Shown here in pieces: positions 1-7,961 of a DNA stretch of 9,626 bases (its first letter is position 1; each line of letters begins with the position of its first letter). This DNA comes from Pseudomonadota bacterium (GTDB lineage Bacteria > Myxococcota > Polyangia > Polyangiales > Polyangiaceae). Under the pieces are notes generated by a model. That model searched no databases. It worked only from the letters and a program-made list of their open reading frames with translations, and was not told where the DNA came from. Both the position numbers and the translations under genes were made by a program. The stretch is from the NCBI GenBank assembly GCA_023419055.1, contig JAEZYO010000915.1, positions 1 through 9,626 on the forward strand. Reading direction: 5' to 3'.

Positions 1-2
1 TG

Positions 3-1286
3 GGAGCCCTGTGTCCCGCGCTTGGGCTTGCTCAAACGTCGCCCCGACCCGAAGCGGCGCCCAGCGTGCTCGAACGCGAAGCGCTGGTCGAGCTGGCGCT
101 CACCCGTCACCCGGCGCTGCGCGCCGCGGACGCGCGCGCCGAGGCCCGCACTCGAGAGGGTGAGGCCGGCGCTCGCCTGCCCTCCCCCGAGCTCATGGCC
201 GAGCTCTGGCAAGTGCCGCTCTCACGGCCGTATGCGATCGACGAAGCGGGCATGTTGATGTTCGGCTTGCGCCAGGATTTTCCCGCCCCTGGTAGCCTCG
301 CCGCCAGCGAACGCGCCGCTCGCGCCGAAGCCGAGGCGGAGCGGCGCAGGGGCCAATCTGCGGCGCAGGCGATCGCCCGCGACGTGCGGCACGCTTACGC
401 CGACTACGTCGCCGCCACGCTGCGAGAGCGCGCTCACGCGTCGCACCGGTCCCTCGCCGAGCGGCTGGTGAGCGCCGCGCGCGCGAGGCTCGCCGGGGGC
501 GCTCCGCTCGACGAGCTCACCCGCGCGAGCTTCGAGCTCGAGCGCATCGAGGTAGACCGAGCCGCCGACGACGCGCGCATCGACTCGGCCCGCGCGGAGA
601 TCAACGTCTTGATCGGGCGCCTGCCAGGCGCGCCGCTCCCGGCGCCTCGTGAAGCGCCGCCCGAGACCGTCGTCACGCCGCTCGACGAGCTCCTATCGCG
701 GGCTCGCAAGCGCCGGCCCGAGCTCGCCGCGCTCGCATCGAAGGCGCGCGCCGTCAGCGCCGAGCGAGATCAGGCGCAGCGCGAGGCGACGCTTCCGTCA
801 TTCTCGGTGGCCGCGCTCTACTTCGCGCCCGTCGGTGGTGAAGATTCGGGCATCGGCGCCTCGGCGAGCGCGTCGCTCCCCTGGCTCTGGGGGCCCGGAA
901 GCTCGCGGCGCGAGCAGAAGCGCCGAGAGCTCACGGCCGTGAACCTGTCGCTCGAGGAGATGTCTCGCAGCGTCGACAACGAGGTCGCTCGCGCGCACAC
1001 CAGGCTTCGCGCCCTCGAGGCGCGCGAACGCGCGCTCGACGGCAAGCTCTTGCCAGCCGCGCGGCGGCGCTTCGAAACGAGCCTGAGCACCTACGGCTCC
1101 GGCGCGGGGAGCTTGAGCGAGCTGCTCGAAGCGCGGGAAGCGCTCGCGATGGCCGAGCTCGAGTCCATCGACGCTCGCGCGGAGCTCGAACACGCGCTCG
1201 TGGATCTCGAGTGGGCCACGGGAGGGCCCCTGCCGAGACGCACGGTGGATCCCACCAAAGCCACGGAGCACGGCCATGGCCGCTGA
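3..1286 (+). CDS. cusC: CusC/CzcC-type outer-membrane efflux factor (TolC family), 5' end outside the window
   Basis: Outer-membrane channel of a tripartite heavy-metal exporter, a trimeric barrel that receives substrate from the pump and adaptor encoded just downstream. The frame is open to the left edge: the 21 codons before a GTG at 66 read ALCPALGLAQ and then a Pro/Ala-rich stretch, which looks like the end of a signal peptide followed by the mature N-terminus. The true start therefore lies upstream, and the GTG at 66 has no ribosome site. Numbering from base 3, 427 residues are visible in two similar halves, as expected of the OEP duplication. The first half has FGLRQDFPAPG at 87-97, the loop before the first long helical pair. 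The second has a beta segment near 266-280 and SLPWLWGPG near 291-299. Between them are Ala/Arg/Glu-rich helices typical of the TolC alpha-barrel. I see no lipobox in the visible part. Its 3' end overlaps cusB by 11 bases. The family is clear; CusC versus CzcC is inferred from the neighbouring pump. Confidence 0.9.
   Translation, partial: GALCPALGLAQTSPRPEAAPSVLEREALVELALTRHPALRAADARAEARTREGEAGARLPSPELMAELWQVPLSRPYAIDEAGMLMFGLRQDFPAPGSLAASERAARAEAEAERRRGQSAAQAIARDVRHAYADYVAATLRERAHASHRSLAERLVSAARARLAGGAPLDELTRASFELERIEVDRAADDARIDSARAEINVLIGRLPGAPLPAPREAPPETVVTPLDELLSRARKRRPELAALASKARAVSAERDQAQREATLPSFSVAALYFAPVGGEDSGIGASASASLPWLWGPGSSRREQKRRELTAVNLSLEEMSRSVDNEVARAHTRLRALEARERALDGKLLPAARRRFETSLSTYGSGAGSLSELLEAREALAMAELESIDARAELEHALVDLEWATGGPLPRRTVDPTKATEHGHGR
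1265..1268 (+). promoter_or_regulatory. Shine-Dalgarno site (GGAG) supporting the cusB start at 1276
   Basis: GGAG lies 7 bases before the ATG at 1276, inside the last codons of cusC. The next in-frame ATG (1318) has only a weak upstream match. This favours the earlier start and an 11-base overlap with cusC. Confidence 0.6.
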
Positions 1287-2685
1287 ACACGAGCCCTCGC
1301 CGCGCGGGCTCCGGATCATGGCGGCGCTGCGCTGGGTCCTACTGGCTCTGACCGCCTCGCTCGCCGCGTTCTCCTGGTGGTCGATAGCTTCGGCTGATCC
1401 GAGCACGCACAGCGCGCCCCGGTACTACTGCCCGATGCACCCCGCGGTGACGTCCCATGATCCGGGCGAGTGCCCGATCTGCCACATGACGCTCGAGCCG
1501 ATCCCCGAGCAGCGCAAGAAGGCGAACCAGCCCAAGCCGGCGGCGAGCAGCCCTGCCGCCAAGAAAACCTCGCCCCCCGAGGCAGGAGCAGACGCCTACA
1601 CCTGCCCGATGCACCCGGAGATCGAGTCGGACAAGCCCGGGCGCTGCCCGATCTGCAAGATGGACCTCGTGAAGGCGCGGCCGGCGTCGCCACCGGGAAC
1701 GACCGCGCTCCACCTGACGCTCGATCGCGCTCAGGCCATCGGAGTGCGCACCGCGCTCGTAGAGGCAGAGGGCTCGGGTGAAAAGCTACGAGCGCCGGCG
1801 ACGATCGAGTCGCCGGAGTCGGGCGTCGCGGCGATCCACGCGCGCGCCGCGGGCTTCATCGAGCGCATCGCCGTGAAAGAGACCGGCGTGAAGGTGCGAG
1901 CGGGGCAAGAGCTCGCCGCGCTCTACAGCCCCGAGATCTTCCAGGCCGAGACGGAGCTCCTCGCGGTCAATCGCTGGCAAGGGCCGGACACGGCGCCCAC
2001 CGTGGAGCGCGTGAAGCAGAAGCTCGCGCTGCTCGGCGTGAACGAGGCCGCGATCAAGCGCGTGCTCGAGCGGGGTGAGCCCGAGCGAGCGCTCGGGCTG
2101 GTCGCGCCCATCTCCGGCTTCGTCGTGAAGAAGAACGTGGTGCTCGGAAGCTACGTGACGCCCGACGTGCCCCTCTTCGAAATCGTCGACCTCTCGAAGG
2201 TCTATGTCGTCGCGAACCTCTACCCCGAGGAGCTCGCCCTCGTCGGGATCGGGAGCGAGGGTACCTTCCGCCCCACCAAGCGAACCGACGCGACCATCGC
2301 GGCAAAGGTCGACCTGATCTACCCGGCGGTGGACGCCAACGCACGCACCACGCGCGTCCGCCTGCAGGTCAAGAACCCGGATACCACTCTGACGCCCGGC
2401 GAGTATGGGAGCGTCGAGTTCGCCGTCCAGGGGCGCAGCAGCGTGAGCATCCCGCGGGACGCGTTGATCGACACGGGCCGACACACTTACGTCTTCGTTG
2501 CGCTGGAAGAGCAAGGGCACTTCGAGCCGCGCAGCGTCGAGATCGGCGTCGAGAACGAGGACCGCATCGAGGTCCGGCGCGGCCTCGAGCCCGGAGAGCG
2601 GGTCGTCTCCGGCGCGACCTTCCTGATCGATTCGGAGAGCCGCCTGCGCGCCTCTCTGCTCGAGAGCGAAGCCCCGGCGCCATGA
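1276..2685 (+). CDS. cusB: CusB-type periplasmic adaptor (membrane fusion protein) with two N-terminal heavy-metal-binding domains
   Basis: Periplasmic adaptor that joins the RND pump to the outer-membrane channel and, in the Cus family, hands Cu(I)/Ag(I) to the pump. The protein has 469 residues. A hydrophobic signal or anchor segment lies at about 17-38. It is followed by two copies of the heavy-metal-binding (HMBD, YHS-like) module: CPMHP at 52-56 with CPIC at 66-69, and CPMHP at 110-114 with CPIC at 124-127, joined by a Lys/Pro/Ala-rich linker. From about 145 the usual adaptor order follows: half of the lipoyl-like barrel-sandwich, a helical hairpin (about 215-275), the second half ending near 305, a beta-barrel to about 385, and a membrane-proximal domain ending in the typical FLIDSESRLR (449-458). 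No Cys or Met occurs after residue 129, so all sulphur ligands sit in the added domains. The start at 1276 is chosen for its ribosome site; Met15 (1318) is possible. The stop overlaps the cusA start as ATGA. Confidence 0.95.
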   Translation: MAAEHEPSPRGLRIMAALRWVLLALTASLAAFSWWSIASADPSTHSAPRYYCPMHPAVTSHDPGECPICHMTLEPIPEQRKKANQPKPAASSPAAKKTSPPEAGADAYTCPMHPEIESDKPGRCPICKMDLVKARPASPPGTTALHLTLDRAQAIGVRTALVEAEGSGEKLRAPATIESPESGVAAIHARAAGFIERIAVKETGVKVRAGQELAALYSPEIFQAETELLAVNRWQGPDTAPTVERVKQKLALLGVNEAAIKRVLERGEPERALGLVAPISGFVVKKNVVLGSYVTPDVPLFEIVDLSKVYVVANLYPEELALVGIGSEGTFRPTKRTDATIAAKVDLIYPAVDANARTTRVRLQVKNPDTTLTPGEYGSVEFAVQGRSSVSIPRDALIDTGRHTYVFVALEEQGHFEPRSVEIGVENEDRIEVRRGLEPGERVVSGATFLIDSESRLRASLLESEAPAP

Positions 2686-5600
2686 TCGGCAAGCTCATCG
2701 ACCTCGCGGCGCGCCACCGCTGGTTCGTCATCCTGGGCTACGTCGCGCTCACGCTGGCTGCGCTCACCGCGGCGCGCCGAGTGCCGATCGACGCCATCCC
2801 GGACCTGTCGGATCCTCAGGTCATCGTCTTCACCGAGTGGAAGGGGCGCTCCCCGACGCTCGTCGAGGACCAGATCACCTATCCGATCGCGAGCTCGCTG
2901 CTCGCGGCGCCCAAGGTCACGGCGGTGCGAGGCTTCTCGATGTTCGGGATGTCTTTCGTTTACGTGCTCTTCGAGGAGGGCACGGACGTCTATTGGGCGC
3001 GCTCGCGCGTGAACGAATACCTCGGCAGCTTGGGGGCTCGACTCCCGGAAGGGACGAGCCCGGTGCTCGGCCCCGACGCGACGGGCATCGGGTGGGTCTA
3101 CAGCTACGCGCTGGTAGACACGAGCGGCGCGCACGATCTCGCGGAGCTCCGCGCGCTCCAGGATTTCGACCTGCGCTACGCGCTCGCCAGCGTGCCCGGT
3201 GTCGCCGAGGTCGCGAGCGTCGGCGGCTACGAGAAGCAGTACCAGGTGACCCTCGATCCGGAGAAGCTCCGGGCCCACGGAGTCAGCGTGAACGACGTCG
3301 CCGAGGCGGTGCGTCGCTCGAACGCCGAGGTCGGCGGGCGTCTGCTCGAAATGAGCGGGCGCGAGTACTTCGTGCGGGGGCGCGGCTACCTCGAGGATTT
3401 GAGCCAGCTCGAGAACGTCGCGATCCGTAGCGGGGCGAGCGGCGTGCCGGTGCGCGTGCGTGACGTGGGTCGCGTCCAGTTCGGCGGCGAGATCCGGCGC
3501 GGGCTCGCCGAGCTCGACGGCCGAGGCGAGACGGTGGGCGGCATCGTGGTGGCCCGCACGGGCGAGAACGCGCGGGCCGTCATCGCGCGAGTGAAGCAGA
3601 AGCTCGAAACGCTGTCGAAGACGCTGCCACAAGGCGTGAAGGTCGTCCCCACCTACGATCGCTCGAGCCTCATCGATCGCGCCATCCAGACGCTCCGCCG
3701 CACGCTCGTCGAAGAGATGCTCGTGGTCAGCGTCGTCATCCTGGTCTTCCTGTTGCACCTCCGCTCGGCGGCGCTGCCCATCGTCTCGCTCCCGATCGCC
3801 GTGCTGACCGCCTTCATCCCGATGGCGCTCTTCGGGATCCCCGCGACCATCATGAGCCTGGGCGGAATCGCGATCGCGATCGGGGCGACGGTGGACGCCG
3901 AGATCGTGATGATCGAGGCCTGTCACAAGAAGCTCGAGCAAGCTCCGCCCGGCCTCGGCGCGAAAGAGCGCGCGGCGTTGCTCGCCGAGGCGGCCAAGGA
4001 GGTGACCCCGGCGATCTTCTTCTCGCTCCTCATCATCGCGGCGTCGTTCATCCCCGTCTTCGCGCTGAACGGCCAGGCAGGCCGCTTGTTCCGGCCGCTC
4101 GCCTACACCAAGACCTTCGTGATGCTCTCTGCGGCGCTGGTCAGCGTCACGCTCGCGCCGGCGCTGCGCGACCTGTTGCTGCGCGGACGAATCAAGAGCG
4201 AGGCCCGGCACCCGATCTCGCGGCTCATCCTGCGAGTATACGAGCCGTTCGTGCACGTCGCGCTCCGGCGACCCGTGACCACGCTCCTGATCGGCGTGTT
4301 CGCGGTGCTCTCGGCGATCCCCCCCTTCCTGAAGCTCGGGCACGAGTTCATGCCTCAGCTCAACGAGGGCGACGTGCTCTACATGCCGACGACCTTCCCG
4401 GGCCTCTCGATCGAAGAGGCGAAACGGCAGCTCGCGCGTCAGGACGCGCTCCTGGCCGCGCTCCCCGAGGTGAAGAGCGTGTTCGGCAAGGTCGGGCGCG
4501 CCGAGACACCGACCGACCCGGCTCCGCTCTCGATGGTCGAGACCATCGTCCAGCTCCGCCCGGAGTCCGAGTGGCCCAAGCAGAAGAAGGATCGCTTCTA
4601 TTCGAGCTGGCCTGCCTGGTCGAAGGCCCTGTTTCGCCCGTTTTTCCCGGAGTACGCGCCGCAAAGCTTCGACGACCTGATCGTCGAGATGAACGCGGTC
4701 CTCGAGCTGCCCGGCTGGACCAACGCCTGGACCATGCCCATCAAGACGCGCGTCGACATGCTGACGACGGGCATGCGCACGCCGGTCGGAGTCAAGATCT
4801 TCGGCTCGAACTTGGACGCGATCGAGAAGGCGGGCAAATCGGTCGAGGCGCTGCTCCGTGAGGTGCCCGGGACTCGCAGCGCGCTCTACGAGCGAACGCT
4901 CGGCGGCACCTACGTCGACGTCGTGCCGCGACGCGATGCGCTCGGCCGCTACGGTCTCCAGATCGAAGACGTGAGCCGCGTGATCGAGAGCGCGGTAGGG
5001 GGCGAGCCGGTCACGGTCAGCGTGGAGGGTCGGCGCCGGTACACGGTCAACGTCCGCTACAAGGAAGACTTCCGGAGCACACCGGAGGCGATACGGCAGG
5101 TGCTCGTCACGTTGCCCCCGCGCGACGGCGACGACAGGGCACGACAACTTCCGCTCGGCGAGCTCGCGGACGTGGTGGTGACCGAAGGTCCCCCGATGTT
5201 ACGCAACGAGGCGGGTCAGCTCGTCGGTTACGTCTACGTCGACCTGGTCCCGGAGCGCGACCTCGGGAGCTACGTCGCGGAGGCAGAGACCAAGCTCGAG
5301 AGCGCGAAGCGCGACGGGAGACTCGAGCTCTCGCCGGGCATGTACGTGCATTTCAGCGGGCAATACGAGGAGCTTCAGCGCATGCGCGAGCGAATGCAGC
5401 TCCTGGTGCCGCTCGCGCTCGCGATCGTCCTCCTCTTGCTCTACCTCCAGTTCAAGAACGTGACGGAGGTGCTGATCGTGATGCTCTCCATTCCGTTCGC
5501 TCTGGTCGGCAGCGTCTGGCTCCTCTACCTGCTCGACTATCGGCTCTCCACCGCCGTCTGGGTGGGTGTGATCGCCCTGGTGGGCCTCGCGACGCAGACC

Positions 5601-5957
5601 GGCGTCGTCATGATCGTGTACATCGACCAAGCCTTCGAGCGGCGCCTCCGCGAAGGCAGGATCCGGAGCTTGAGCGACATCGTGGCGGCGCACGCGGAAG
5701 GGACGATCCAGCGAGTGCGTCCCAAGCTGATGACCGTCTCCACCATGCTGGTCGGGCTCGTTCCCTTGCTCTTCGCCACCGGCAGCGGCGCCGATGTGAT
5801 GAAGCGGATCGCCGCGCCGATGGTCGGTGGACTGGTCTCGAGCGCGTTCCTGACGCTCGAGCTCATCCCGGTGGTTTATACCTACTGGCGCTACTCACAG
5901 CTCCGGCGCGCTGAGCGTACTGGCCGGCCGCTCACGGAAATTTGCGGGATGGCGTAG
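2682..5957 (+). CDS. cusA: CusA-type heavy-metal efflux RND transporter (HME family), Cu(I)/Ag(I) pump
   Basis: Proton-driven inner-membrane pump, 1091 residues (E. coli CusA about 1047). The layout is that of RND proteins: TM1 at about 13-31, a large periplasmic domain, TM2-TM7 between about 345 and 550, a second periplasmic domain, and TM8-TM12 between about 906 and 1068. The early VPIDAIPDLSDPQV (34-47) is an HME-RND hallmark. The three methionines that bind Cu(I)/Ag(I) in E. coli CusA (M573, M623, M672) appear to match M568 (DVLYMP), M618 (PAPLSMVE) and M693 (RVDML), so monovalent ions are the likely substrate. Of the proton-relay residues, Asp405 is kept (GATVDAEIVMIE) and Lys984 matches K1015 (VRPKLMT), but Glu939 is replaced by Q972 (LATQTGVVM), and an extra Glu sits at 407. 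An aromatic-rich insertion lies at about 632-662. It is translationally coupled to cusB (ATGA). The family is certain; the metal is inferred from motifs. Confidence 0.97.
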   Translation: MIGKLIDLAARHRWFVILGYVALTLAALTAARRVPIDAIPDLSDPQVIVFTEWKGRSPTLVEDQITYPIASSLLAAPKVTAVRGFSMFGMSFVYVLFEEGTDVYWARSRVNEYLGSLGARLPEGTSPVLGPDATGIGWVYSYALVDTSGAHDLAELRALQDFDLRYALASVPGVAEVASVGGYEKQYQVTLDPEKLRAHGVSVNDVAEAVRRSNAEVGGRLLEMSGREYFVRGRGYLEDLSQLENVAIRSGASGVPVRVRDVGRVQFGGEIRRGLAELDGRGETVGGIVVARTGENARAVIARVKQKLETLSKTLPQGVKVVPTYDRSSLIDRAIQTLRRTLVEEMLVVSVVILVFLLHLRSAALPIVSLPIAVLTAFIPMALFGIPATIMSLGGIAIAIGATVDAEIVMIEACHKKLEQAPPGLGAKERAALLAEAAKEVTPAIFFSLLIIAASFIPVFALNGQAGRLFRPLAYTKTFVMLSAALVSVTLAPALRDLLLRGRIKSEARHPISRLILRVYEPFVHVALRRPVTTLLIGVFAVLSAIPPFLKLGHEFMPQLNEGDVLYMPTTFPGLSIEEAKRQLARQDALLAALPEVKSVFGKVGRAETPTDPAPLSMVETIVQLRPESEWPKQKKDRFYSSWPAWSKALFRPFFPEYAPQSFDDLIVEMNAVLELPGWTNAWTMPIKTRVDMLTTGMRTPVGVKIFGSNLDAIEKAGKSVEALLREVPGTRSALYERTLGGTYVDVVPRRDALGRYGLQIEDVSRVIESAVGGEPVTVSVEGRRRYTVNVRYKEDFRSTPEAIRQVLVTLPPRDGDDRARQLPLGELADVVVTEGPPMLRNEAGQLVGYVYVDLVPERDLGSYVAEAETKLESAKRDGRLELSPGMYVHFSGQYEELQRMRERMQLLVPLALAIVLLLLYLQFKNVTEVLIVMLSIPFALVGSVWLLYLLDYRLSTAVWVGVIALVGLATQTGVVMIVYIDQAFERRLREGRIRSLSDIVAAHAEGTIQRVRPKLMTVSTMLVGLVPLLFATGSGADVMKRIAAPMVGGLVSSAFLTLELIPVVYTYWRYSQLRRAERTGRPLTEICGMA

Positions 5958-6006
5958 CTGTAATCAGCTCGTCTCGCGCCGAGCCCGGAGGCTGCTTCTG
6001 CACCAT

Positions 6007-6016
6007 CTTGCGCAAG
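6007..6016. promoter_or_regulatory. Perfect 10-base palindrome in the cusA-SDR gap, possible operator
   Basis: CTTGCGCAAG is a perfect inverted repeat about 45 bases before the SDR start, the only perfect palindrome of this length I noticed in the 103-base gap. The gap has no convincing terminator: one 5-bp stem (5967-5971 with 5980-5984) has an 8-base loop and no T-tract. A protein-binding role is a guess. Confidence 0.25.
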
Positions 6017-6060
6017 GAGCGAGCTATCGGCAGGGCGCGCTTGCTGTTAATTCGTCGACC

Positions 6061-6939
6061 ATGAAGGTTCTCGTGACCGGCGCCGCGGGCAAGCTCGGCT
6101 CCGTCACCTGCCGCGTCCTCCACGAGCGAGGCTTTGACGTCCGCGCGACCGATCGGCGCTTCCGCCCGGGGCTGCCGGTCAAGCTCGAGATCGCCGACCT
6201 CTGCGACGAGCTCACGGCGTATCGCCTGCTCGACGGCTGCGACGCGCTCGTCCACCTCGGCAACTACCCGAACGTGGGCGCCGGGCCGTCGTACGCGAGC
6301 GTGCTTTCGGACAACGTCCGCATGAACGCGAACTACTTCTACGCCGCGGTCGATCGCGGTGTGTCGCGCATCGTGTTCGCGAGCTCGATCCAGGTGATGA
6401 TCCCCTACGACGATCGGCAGACGTTGCCCAGGGCGATCCCCTATCTACCGCTCGACGGCCGAGCGCCGCGCAACCCGGGCCGTAACCCTTACGGGCTCAG
6501 CAAGGAAGCCGGGGAGCGGTTGCTCGAGACGCTGAGCGGCGCGACGCCAGGCCTCTCGTGCACGGCGCTTCGCTTCCCCGGCCTGCGCAGCGAAGAGAGC
6601 CTGGCGCTCTTGGCTCGGGCGCCTCGCCCTTATCCGCGCAGGTGGGCGAGCCTCCAGGAACTCGCTGCCCACCTCTTCTTCGAAGACGGGGCAAGGCTCG
6701 TCGCGGACGTCCTCGAACACCGAGCGCCGGGGTACCATCAGTACTTTCCGGCGGTCTTCCCCGAGCTCGGGGACTACCCCCTCGGCGAGCTCCTGCGTGA
6801 AGAGTACCCGGACGTGAAGCTCGTCCGCCCCATCGAAACTTTGGCCGAGCTCATCGACACGAGCCAGATCACGACAGAAGTGGGCTGGAGGCCGGAGCGC
6901 CGCCTGGCGTACGAGCTCGAGCGTCTACCCCGAGAGTGA
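6061..6939 (+). CDS. NAD(P)-dependent epimerase/dehydratase, extended short-chain dehydrogenase (SDR) family
   Basis: A 292-residue cytosolic oxidoreductase or epimerase with a Rossmann fold, probably acting on a nucleotide sugar or sugar acid; the substrate is not evident. The dinucleotide-binding motif TGAAGKLG is at residues 6-13. An acidic residue at the end of the second strand (D31) favours NAD over NADP. LVHLGNYP at 63-70 corresponds to the strand-4 region. The catalytic set is FASS (106-109) with Y144 and K148 in YGLSK. The C-terminal substrate domain is short (family members often have 310-340 residues) and ends with the usual GWRPER segment before a final helix. The ATG at 6061 has no Shine-Dalgarno match; GTTAAT at 6046-6051 could be a -10 element giving an almost leaderless message. 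The gene stands alone and converges on the Pit gene with 17 bases between stops, so no function can be read from context. The uronate dehydrogenase-like or UDP-sugar epimerase classes are both possible. Confidence 0.9.
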   Translation: MKVLVTGAAGKLGSVTCRVLHERGFDVRATDRRFRPGLPVKLEIADLCDELTAYRLLDGCDALVHLGNYPNVGAGPSYASVLSDNVRMNANYFYAAVDRGVSRIVFASSIQVMIPYDDRQTLPRAIPYLPLDGRAPRNPGRNPYGLSKEAGERLLETLSGATPGLSCTALRFPGLRSEESLALLARAPRPYPRRWASLQELAAHLFFEDGARLVADVLEHRAPGYHQYFPAVFPELGDYPLGELLREEYPDVKLVRPIETLAELIDTSQITTEVGWRPERRLAYELERLPRE

Positions 6940-6956
6940 TGCGGACCACCCGCGCT

Positions 6957-7961
6957 CTACGGCGGCACGCCGAGGTGGGTGGCGGCGAGGTAGGTCATCG
7001 CGCTGATGATCGCCGCACCCGGGATGGTCAGGACCCACGCCCAGACGATGCGTCCAGCGATACCCCACCGCACGGCCGAGAGCTTCCGGACGCTGCCGGC
7101 GCCCATGATCGAGCCGGTGATGGTGTGAGTGGTAGATACGGGCACGCCCAGGGAGGTCGCGAAGAATAGAGTCATCGCGCCGCTGGTCTCCGCGCAGAAG
7201 CCGCCCACCGGTGCGAGCTTGGTGATGCGCATGCCCATCGTCCTGACGATGCGCCAGCCTCCCGAAAGGGTTCCGAGCCCCATCGCGGCATGGCAAGCGA
7301 GCACCACCCACATCGGCACGTCCAGGCCTCCGCCGTTGCCAGCGTGGAGGTAGCCGGTAGCGATCAGGGCCGCCGCGATGATGCCCGCGGTCTTCTGCGC
7401 GTCGTTCCCGCCGTGACCGATCGAGTAGAGCGCCGCCGAGAGCAGCTGCAGCCGACGGAAGTAACGGTCGACGAGGCTCTGGGAGAAGCGGCCGAAGATG
7501 GCCATGACGATGCGCATCATGATCGCCCCCAGGATCAGGCCCATGGTCGGCGAAACCACGATGAAGAGCGCGGTCTTCAGGAACAAGGCGGAATCGAGCG
7601 ACCCGAAGCCGGCCTTCACGATGGCCGCCCCCGCGAGACCACCGAGCAGCGCGTGCGAAGAGGAGGTCGGCAAAGCCCACCACCACGTCAGGAGGTCCCA
7701 CAAGATGGCCCCGACCAGGCCCGCCGCTACGAGGGTCAAGGTCACCGCCGACGGGTTCACGCCCTTCGCGATGTTTCCAGCGACTTTCGACTCGAAGAAG
7801 GCGAAGGCGACGAAGTTGAAGAAGGCTGCCCAGACGACGGCGGCTCGCGGGCTCAGGACGCGGGTGGAGACCACCGTGGCGATCGAGTTCGCCGCGTCGT
7901 GGAAGCCGTTGATGTAGTCGAAAAGGAGCGCGAGGACGATGATGGCGACGAGCGCTTCCAT
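6957..7961 (-). CDS. pit: Pit-family inorganic phosphate permease (PHO4 family)
   Basis: Inner-membrane low-affinity carrier, probably moving metal-phosphate or phosphate with a cation (family knowledge). It has 334 residues from the ATG at 7961; a GTG one codon earlier (7964) is equally possible. The protein is hydrophobic throughout, with about ten membrane segments. It shows the internal duplication of the PiT family: NGFHDAANS (18-26) is matched by GHGGNDAQKT (182-191), and LPTSSSHALLGG (97-108) by PVSTTHTITGS (274-284). These four motifs hold the conserved Asn/Asp and Ser/Thr residues of the transport site. The Arg-rich segment near 158-170 fits the central cytosolic loop. The ATG shares one base with the stop of the DUF47 gene upstream (TGATG), so the two are translationally coupled, which is the usual arrangement of Pit with its PhoU-like accessory protein. 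The length is compact and close to bacterial short Pit proteins; nothing essential seems missing. Confidence 0.95.
   Translation of the reverse strand: MEALVAIIVLALLFDYINGFHDAANSIATVVSTRVLSPRAAVVWAAFFNFVAFAFFESKVAGNIAKGVNPSAVTLTLVAAGLVGAILWDLLTWWWALPTSSSHALLGGLAGAAIVKAGFGSLDSALFLKTALFIVVSPTMGLILGAIMMRIVMAIFGRFSQSLVDRYFRRLQLLSAALYSIGHGGNDAQKTAGIIAAALIATGYLHAGNGGGLDVPMWVVLACHAAMGLGTLSGGWRIVRTMGMRITKLAPVGGFCAETSGAMTLFFATSLGVPVSTTHTITGSIMGAGSVRKLSAVRWGIAGRIVWAWVLTIPGAAIISAMTYLAATHLGVPP

Noticed and set aside
66..68. GTG as the start of the outer-membrane factor
   Set aside because: The frame continues upstream to the window edge with residues resembling a signal peptide end, and no ribosome site precedes the GTG. 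Starting there would leave an outer-membrane protein without an export signal.
2487..5147. Open reading frame of 886 codons on the - strand across cusA
   Set aside because: It lies opposite a clearly real pump gene. Its translation is dominated by Arg, His, Asp, Glu and Leu without any recognisable domain, as expected for the antisense frame of high-GC coding DNA.
5967..5984. Stem-loop after cusA as a rho-independent terminator
   Set aside because: The stem has only 5 base pairs, the loop has 8 bases, and no T-tract follows.
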